Under the pieces are notes generated by a model that saw only the letters and a program-made list of their open reading frames with translations, searched no databases and had not been told where the DNA came from. A DNA stretch of 11,010 nt from Lysobacterales bacterium UBA2790 (lineage in GTDB: Bacteria > Pseudomonadota > Gammaproteobacteria > Xanthomonadales > Xanthomonadaceae): contig DEHW01000238.1 in NCBI GenBank assembly GCA_002352135.1, forward strand, positions 10,961-21,970, read 5' to 3'. Each line of letters starts with the position of its first letter. Positions within the stretch are counted from its first letter, which is position 1. Positions 5,868 through 11,010 of this stretch are shown here, piece by piece. Made by a program: the position numbers and the translations under genes.

Positions 5868-7331
5868 TCAGGCGGGCGGTTGCGACTGATCAGGGGTAGA
5901 CGGGCTCAGCATGTGCTCGGGCCGCACCCAGGCATCGAACTGTGCCGCCGTCACGGCGCCCAAGGCCAGCGCTGCCTCGCGCAGGGTGAGTTGGTTCGCT
6001 TGGGCATGCTTGGCGATCTGGGCGGCGCTGTCGTAGCCCAAGTGAGGCACCAGGGCGGTGACCAGCATCAGCGAGCTTTGCAGTAGCGCATCCACCCGAT
6101 CTGCGTTGACCACCAGGCCAGACACGCAATGCTGCGCAAAGCTACGCATGGCGTCGGCCAGCAGGCGCAGGCTGTCCAGCGTGTTCAGGGCGATCAGGGG
6201 CTTGTAGACGTTCAGTTCGAATTGCCCCTGACTGGCTGCAATACCCACCGCCACGTCGTGTCCCATCACCTGGGCGCAGACCATGGTCAGGGCTTCCACC
6301 TGCGTGGGGTTGATCTTCCCGGGCATGATGGAGCTGCCGGGTTCGTTGGGCGGAAGCGTCAACTCCCCCAAACCGGCGCGCGGTCCGCTGCCCATCAGCC
6401 GGATGTCGTTGGCGATTTTGTTCAAGGCGATGGCCAGCATTCTCAGCGCTCCATGAAACGCCACCAGCGCCTCATGTCCTGCCATGGCGGCAAACAGGTT
6501 GTCAGCCTGTCGCAAGGGCAAGCCCAGTCGTAACGCCAGTTTGGCGACCACCCGTTGAGCAAACTCGGGATGGGTGTTGAGGCCCGTGCCCACCGCCGTG
6601 CCCCCGATGGCCAGCGCATGCACGCCATCCAAGGCCGTCAGCAGGCTTTGTCGGCAAAGCAGCAGTTGCGCCTCATAGCCCCCAAACTCCTGGCCCAGGG
6701 TGACGGGCGTGGCATCCTGCAAATGCGTGCGTCCCGTTTTGATGACTGCCGCAAACGCCTCGGCCTTGGTTTTCAGCGTCGCCAGCAACTCGTCGAGCGC
6801 GGGCAGCAGCGCGGCGCGGGCATTCAGGCTCACCGCCAGATGCATGGCCGTGGGGAACACATCGTTGGACGACTGCCCCAGATTCACATCGTCATTGGGA
6901 TGCACCGTGATGCCCGCCTGCGCACCCGGCGCCAGCGACTGCGTCGCCAGCGCGGCAATCACCTCATTCACATTCATGTGGCTCTGGGTGCCCGAGCCGG
7001 TTTGCCAGACCAACAGCGGAAACTCGGCATCCCATGCGCCCGTGGCGACCTGCTCGGCGGCTGCCGCGATGGCAGCGGCCAGCGCGGGCGGCTGCAAGCG
7101 CAGTTCCTCATGGACACAGGCGGCTGCCCATTTGATCCAGCCCAGCGCGTGAATGATGTCGATGGGCATGCGCTGCTCGCCGATGGCAAAGAACTGCAGG
7201 CTGAGCGCGGTTTGCGTGCCCCACAGTCCGCCCGCTGGCGGCCCAATCCACCCAGTGCTGTCATGCGCCTGCTGCGCGCGCGTGCGGTCCTCGCGCGGTT
7301 CGTCCACGGGTTCGGGAGGCGTGCTCGTCAT
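5868..7331 (-). CDS. fumC: Class II fumarate hydratase
   Basis: This enzyme interconverts fumarate and L-malate in the TCA cycle as an iron-independent cytosolic homotetramer. Diagnostic elements are all present (numbering from GTG 7337): SGTQSHMNVNE (115-125), the B-site histidine in HPNDDVN (His146), catalytic GRTHLQDATP (His205) and the superfamily signature GSSIMPGKIN (334-343) with the catalytic serine loop. Offsets to E. coli FumC residues are constant at 17, so the core has no gaps there. The N-terminus carries about 20 extra residues rich in Pro, Glu and Arg. The start is uncertain: ATG 7331 or GTG 7337, neither with a good ribosome site. The class II signature is shared with aspartase and argininosuccinate lyase, but the overall match is to FumC. 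It lies divergent to the DUF2789 gene. Confidence 0.93.
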   Translation of the reverse strand: MTSTPPEPVDEPREDRTRAQQAHDSTGWIGPPAGGLWGTQTALSLQFFAIGEQRMPIDIIHALGWIKWAAACVHEELRLQPPALAAAIAAAAEQVATGAWDAEFPLLVWQTGSGTQSHMNVNEVIAALATQSLAPGAQAGITVHPNDDVNLGQSSNDVFPTAMHLAVSLNARAALLPALDELLATLKTKAEAFAAVIKTGRTHLQDATPVTLGQEFGGYEAQLLLCRQSLLTALDGVHALAIGGTAVGTGLNTHPEFAQRVVAKLALRLGLPLRQADNLFAAMAGHEALVAFHGALRMLAIALNKIANDIRLMGSGPRAGLGELTLPPNEPGSSIMPGKINPTQVEALTMVCAQVMGHDVAVGIAASQGQFELNVYKPLIALNTLDSLRLLADAMRSFAQHCVSGLVVNADRVDALLQSSLMLVTALVPHLGYDSAAQIAKHAQANQLTLREAALALGAVTAAQFDAWVRPEHMLSPSTPDQSQPPA

Positions 7332-7461
7332 GGGCACATGCTAACGCCGACATCCTGCCGCGTCTGTTCGGATTCGCACGATGACGCGCCGACCATCGGT
7401 GTACCCTACCCAGATCCACCTTCTGGCCTTGCCGTAGATTCAACAAAGGATGGATCAACAC
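7332..7461. promoter_or_regulatory. Divergent intergenic region between fumC and the DUF2789 gene
   Basis: These 130 bp separate two divergent starts and should contain promoters for both. I saw no clear -35/-10 pair. The only firm signal is AAAGGA at 7445-7450, which fits translation of the DUF2789 gene from ATG 7462. Confidence 0.4.
7445..7450 (+). promoter_or_regulatory. Ribosome binding site deciding the DUF2789 start
   Basis: AAAGGA directly abuts ATG 7450 and therefore cannot serve it. It leaves 11 bases before ATG 7462, which is within a usable range. Confidence 0.5.
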
Positions 7462-7731
7462 ATGAACGACGCCATTCACCGCTTCAGCGATCTGTTCTCG
7501 CAACTCGGCCTGCCCAATGACCCCGAGAGCATCGCCAACTTCCTGGCAGAAAACCGGGGCATGGCCCACGGCATGCGACTGCCGGAGGCTCCCTACTGGA
7601 GCGCCGCACAAGCCCAGTTCCTCAGCGAAGCACTGCACCAGGACGCCGACTGGTCCGGCTGGGTGGACCGACTCAGCCATGCCCTGCAAAACCCACCGCG
7701 CAAGCCCGCAGGCATCAATCCCAAGGCGTGA
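7462..7731 (+). CDS. DUF2789 family protein
   Basis: This is a small protein of 89 residues matching the DUF2789 family of proteobacteria, whose function is not established. Family-like features are the opening HRFSDLFSQLGLPNDPESIANFL, a central Leu-Pro-Glu-Ala-Pro-Tyr-Trp-Ser segment followed by QAQFLSEAL, and an acidic DADWSGWVDRL helix near the end. It has no signal peptide or membrane segment. An ATG at 7450 would add four residues, but the ribosome site AAAGGA (7445-7450) overlaps that codon, so ATG 7462, 11 bases further on, is the better start. It stands alone on the plus strand between fumC and the urease genes and converges on ureG. Confidence 0.8.
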   Translation: MNDAIHRFSDLFSQLGLPNDPESIANFLAENRGMAHGMRLPEAPYWSAAQAQFLSEALHQDADWSGWVDRLSHALQNPPRKPAGINPKA

Positions 7732-7758
7732 TCACGGTTCATCGCTGGCGCAAATTCT

Positions 7759-7772
7759 GGCAGCCGACTGCC
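7759..7772. terminator. Weak hairpin between convergent DUF2789 and ureG
   Basis: GGCAG and CTGCC form a 5-bp stem with a CCGA loop in the short gap between the ends of the two convergent genes. The location suits a bidirectional terminator, but the stem is short and no T-run follows. Confidence 0.2.
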
Positions 7773-7829
7773 TACTTGAGCGGGGACCTTACGACCCCAA
7801 AAACATCCCCTGTCGCTCAATAAACGCGA

Positions 7830-8414
<585 letters not shown>

Positions 8415-8435
8415 GGGAATCTCCGTGGTGTCCGC

Positions 8436-9128
8436 TCAGGAGCGGAACAGGCGGCTGAACTGGCTTTCGTGGGCAGACGAGTGCAGCGCCAGCAGGGGCA
8501 GGAAGGTGTTGGGTTCGGTGTCGCTGGCGAGCACCTCGGCGACCAATTCGGGCAAGCGCTGAGCGAGCTGGTGCAGGATGCGTTGTCCGGCATCTTGTCC
8601 CAGCGGCACCAGCTTCACGGCGGCCAGCACCTGGTTTTCCAGCAGATTCCAGCCAAGGGCGTGCAGGCCGAGTTCGGCAGGCAGTGACAGCGCTGTGCAG
8701 GCAGCCGCGTAGGCGCAGGGCCAGGTCAGCGGCCGCAGGGCGTCGAGTTGATCGAGTGTTGCGGCGTCGAGCGTGCCCTTGTCCAGGGCGCGCAGCCATT
8801 TCAGCAGCGAGCGGCCAGTCTGTTCGCTTTCCAGGCGCAGTTCTTGGGTTTCGCGGCTGGCCCAGCAGTGTGCATTGATCTGGGCGAATTGGTCGATCTC
8901 ATTTGCCTGCAGGGCCTTCGCAGCGCGCTGCCACCAGCGGGCGTCGGCGCGGGCAAAGCCGAACTGCAGCAGATCGCCGATCCACACGGCGGCGCTCGGC
9001 TCATCGCGCACTTGCTGCAGTTCCACGGCGGACTCCAAGCCTTGCGAGTAGCCGAAACCGCCGACCGGCAAGGCCGAGGAGGCCAATTGAAGTAGTGCGG
9101 GCCAGTGCGCGGCGGCGTGCGCGTTCAC
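8436..9128 (-). CDS. ureF: Urease accessory protein UreF
   Basis: UreF is an all-helical chaperone that bridges UreD on apo-urease with UreG and gates nickel transfer. The 230-residue product has the family signature near the start, LASSALPVGGFGYSQGLE (about 16-33), and the typical C-terminal ending HESQFSRLFRS. Length and overall leucine-rich helical composition fit the family. Translation begins at GTG 9128, which overlaps the ureE stop in GTGA (4 nt), so ureF is probably translationally coupled to ureE. It has no strong ribosome site of its own. The stop lies 21 bp before ureG. Confidence 0.92.
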   Translation of the reverse strand: MNAHAAAHWPALLQLASSALPVGGFGYSQGLESAVELQQVRDEPSAAVWIGDLLQFGFARADARWWQRAAKALQANEIDQFAQINAHCWASRETQELRLESEQTGRSLLKWLRALDKGTLDAATLDQLDALRPLTWPCAYAAACTALSLPAELGLHALGWNLLENQVLAAVKLVPLGQDAGQRILHQLAQRLPELVAEVLASDTEPNTFLPLLALHSSAHESQFSRLFRS

Positions 9129-9697
9129 GTCGGTCGGCCGTGGCGAAACGGCAAGGCCGCAAGGCCAGCGTGCGGATCGCGCTCATCGGCGGGTGCATGG
9201 CGCTGAAACACTGCCTGCGCCAGCGCCATGTCGTCGGCGAAGGTGTCGTCGTGCCCGTGCCGATGGCCGCCACCATAGGCACCCGCTTCTGGCTGAAACG
9301 GACGCTCGACCGCATCAACCTGACAGCCCAGACGCTGCAGCATGTCGGCCAGCACCGGATCGGGTTCCAGACGCAGCCATTCCACGCGCACTTCCAGCGG
9401 GATATGACGATTGCCCAAGTGATACGCGGCGCGCAGCAAGGTCAGTGCATCGGGCGCGCGCACTTCCAGCACGGGCTGCGGCGCGGCCTCGATGCGAAAG
9501 CACAGGCCGTCCTCGCTGCACAGGCATTGTCCGGGCGTCAGTGCGGTTCCCGCAGGCAGGGCGATGGCCAACTCGCGGCCATCGGCCAGACGCAGGCGTT
9601 GCCGACGGCGCTTGCGCGCTTCGACATCCAGCGCCAAGGGCAGGGCGTCGACGCCTTCGGGCGGTGCGTCGTGCAGTGCGTGCAGGTGAATCAGCAT
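9125..9697 (-). CDS. ureE: Urease accessory protein UreE (nickel metallochaperone)
   Basis: UreE binds nickel and hands it to UreG for urease activation. The 190-residue product has the family core AAYHLGNRHIPLEV with the metal-binding His93 and His98, and a short histidine-rich segment GGGHRHGHDD (142-151). The tail is much less His-rich than that of Klebsiella UreE. ATG 9697 (MLIHLHALHD) is preferred because it lies 14 bp after the ureC stop; the frame continues to 9766 but that would overlap ureC. No clear Shine-Dalgarno is visible. The stop overlaps the GTG of ureF. Confidence 0.9.
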   Translation of the reverse strand: MLIHLHALHDAPPEGVDALPLALDVEARKRRRQRLRLADGRELAIALPAGTALTPGQCLCSEDGLCFRIEAAPQPVLEVRAPDALTLLRAAYHLGNRHIPLEVRVEWLRLEPDPVLADMLQRLGCQVDAVERPFQPEAGAYGGGHRHGHDDTFADDMALAQAVFQRHAPADERDPHAGLAALPFRHGRPT

Positions 9698-9711
9698 GGC
9701 GGGCTGTGTGC

Positions 9712-11010
9712 TCAAAAGAGGAAGTAGCGCTGTGCCATCGGCAGTACGCTGGCCGGTTCGCACCACAGCGCTTCGCCGTCGGCGCGGACCACGTAGGTTT
9801 GTGGATCAACATCGATCTGCGGGGTGGCGTTGTTGTGCAGCAGATCCTTCTTGCCGATATGGCGACAATCGCGCACCGCGACCAGCGGCTTGTGCAGGCC
9901 GAGTCGTCCGCCGATATCGGCCTGCAGCGCGGCCTGCGAGACGAAGCTCAGCGAGCTGCGCTGCAGACTGCCGCCAAAGGCCGCGAACATCGGTCGCGAA
10001 TGTACCGGTTGCGGGGTGGGAATCGAGGCGTTGGGGTCGCCCATCGCGGCCATGGCGATACTGCCGCCCTTGAGGATCAGCGAGGGTTTGACGCCGAAGA
10101 AGGCGGGCTTCCATAACACCAGATCGGCCCATTTGCCGACCTCGATCGAGCCGACTTCGTGGGCGATGCCGTGGGTGATCGCCGGGTTGATGGTGTATTT
10201 GGCGATGTAGCGCTTGATGCGGGCGTTGTCGTGACGCGCCGGGTCGCCCGCCAGTGCGCCGCGCTGCTGCTTCATCTTGTGTGCGGTCTGCCAGGTGCGG
10301 GTGATGACTTCGCCCACCCGCCCCATGGCCTGCGAATCCGACGAGATCATCGAGAACACGCCGAGGTCGTGCAGGATGTCTTCGGCCGCGATGGTTTCGC
10401 GACGGATGCGCGATTCCGCGAAGGCCACGTCTTCGGCAATCGCGGGATCGAGGTGATGGCAGACCATCAGCATGTCGAGGTGTTCGTCGAGCGTGTTGAC
10501 GGTGAAGGGACGAGTCGGATTGGTCGAGCTTGGCAGCACGTTCGGCAAGGACGCCGCCTTGATGATGTCGGGCGCGTGACCGCCGCCCGCACCTTCGGTG
10601 TGATAGGTGTGGATGGTGCGGCCCTTCAGCGCGGCCAAGGTCACTTCGACAAAGCCGGATTCGTTGAGGGTGTCGGTGTGGATTGCGACCTGGGTATCGG
10701 TGGCATCGGCGACGCGCAGGGCGCAGTCGATGGCGGCGGGCGTGGTGCCCCAATCCTCATGCAGTTTCAGACCGATGGCCCCGGCCAGAATCTGTTCGCG
10801 CAGCGGTGCTTCCAGGCTGGCATTGCCCTTGCCGAGAAAGCCCAGATTCATCGGGAACGCCTCGGCCGCCTGCAGCATGCGGGCGAGATGCCACGGCCCC
10901 GGCGTGCAGGTGGTGGCATTGGTGCCGGTGGCCGGTCCCGTGCCGCCGCCGAGCATTGTGGTGATGCCCGACGCGAGTGCTTCGTCAATCTGCTGCGGGC
11001 AGATGAAGTG
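9712..11010 (-). CDS. ureC: Urease alpha subunit UreC (N-terminus off window)
   Basis: UreC is the catalytic subunit of urease, which hydrolyses urea to ammonia and carbamate at a dinickel centre. The visible 432 residues correspond exactly to residues 136-567 of the Klebsiella aerogenes enzyme by constant motif spacing. Active-site elements are present: the second His of the HxH pair is the first visible residue (HFICPQQ), the carbamylated Lys and His of LKLHEDWG (codons at 10765-10767 and 10759-10761), His in [12 protein letters not shown] (10678-10680), His in [12 protein letters not shown] (10600-10602), the flap Cys-His of MVCHHLD (from 10461) and Asp in [12 protein letters not shown] (10336-10338). 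Nothing suggests loss of activity. It leads the visible operon ureC-ureE-ureF-ureG; ureA and ureB probably lie beyond the right edge. Confidence 0.96.
   Translation of the reverse strand, partial: HFICPQQIDEALASGITTMLGGGTGPATGTNATTCTPGPWHLARMLQAAEAFPMNLGFLGKGNASLEAPLREQILAGAIGLKLHEDWGTTPAAIDCALRVADATDTQVAIHTDTLNESGFVEVTLAALKGRTIHTYHTEGAGGGHAPDIIKAASLPNVLPSSTNPTRPFTVNTLDEHLDMLMVCHHLDPAIAEDVAFAESRIRRETIAAEDILHDLGVFSMISSDSQAMGRVGEVITRTWQTAHKMKQQRGALAGDPARHDNARIKRYIAKYTINPAITHGIAHEVGSIEVGKWADLVLWKPAFFGVKPSLILKGGSIAMAAMGDPNASIPTPQPVHSRPMFAAFGGSLQRSSLSFVSQAALQADIGGRLGLHKPLVAVRDCRHIGKKDLLHNNATPQIDVDPQTYVVRADGEALWCEPASVLPMAQRYFLF

Noticed and set aside
6555..7520. 321-residue plus-strand open frame
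   Set aside because: It lies opposite fumC, is rich in Arg, Gly and His as expected of an antisense shadow of a GC-rich gene, and resembles no family.
7785..7800. GGGG...CCCC pairing around the ureG tail stop as a terminator
   Set aside because: Only four base pairs, partly inside the coding tail, with no T-run in the direction of transcription.
9698..9766. 23-residue N-terminal extension of UreE
   Set aside because: It would overlap the end of ureC and add non-family sequence; MLIHLHALHD at 9697 is a normal UreE start.

Overview
The window looks like chromosomal DNA from a GC-rich gammaproteobacterium. A Xanthomonadales/Lysobacterales-like origin is my guess from gene content (YprA/MrfA-type helicase, DUF2789, class II fumarase, MAPEG protein, urease cluster); no marker in the window fixes the taxonomy.

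Layout. Positions 1-2043 (minus) hold a DEAD/DEAH helicase of the YprA/MrfA (DUF1998-associated) family whose C-terminus runs off the left edge. A divergent AraC-type regulator with a GyrI-like ligand domain follows at 2217-3092 (plus); a 173-bp spacer between them carries a GTCTCA-N5-TGAGAC inverted repeat. Next comes a minus-strand series: a MAPEG-family membrane protein broken by an in-frame TAA (3153-3569), an unusual three-domain protein (3774-5234), a small cupin (5356-5727) and class II fumarate hydratase fumC (5868-7331). A small DUF2789 gene (7462-7731, plus) separates these from the accessory end of a urease operon on the minus strand: ureC (partial at the right edge), ureE, ureF, ureG.

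How the genes work together. UreC is the catalytic nickel subunit, and UreE, UreF and UreG deliver nickel and GTP energy for its maturation. They are tightly packed (14-bp gap, 4-nt overlap, 21-bp gap). UreA, UreB and UreD are not in the window and may lie beyond the right edge. UreG appears to have lost one base near its 3' end, so its usual C-terminal helix sits in another frame. The other genes show no obvious common pathway.

The most unusual item is the 3774-5234 gene. It joins a PAPS-type sulfotransferase domain, an aspartyl/asparaginyl beta-hydroxylase-like Fe(II)/2-oxoglutarate oxygenase domain and a C-terminal SEC-C zinc motif in one chain. Sampled lines are lower in GC than the neighbouring genes, and the gene is bracketed by a 28-bp direct repeat (26 matches). 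One repeat copy is the 3' part of the neighbouring cupin gene, which suggests acquisition or a duplication-linked rearrangement. No tRNA, rRNA, CRISPR array, transposase or integrase was seen.
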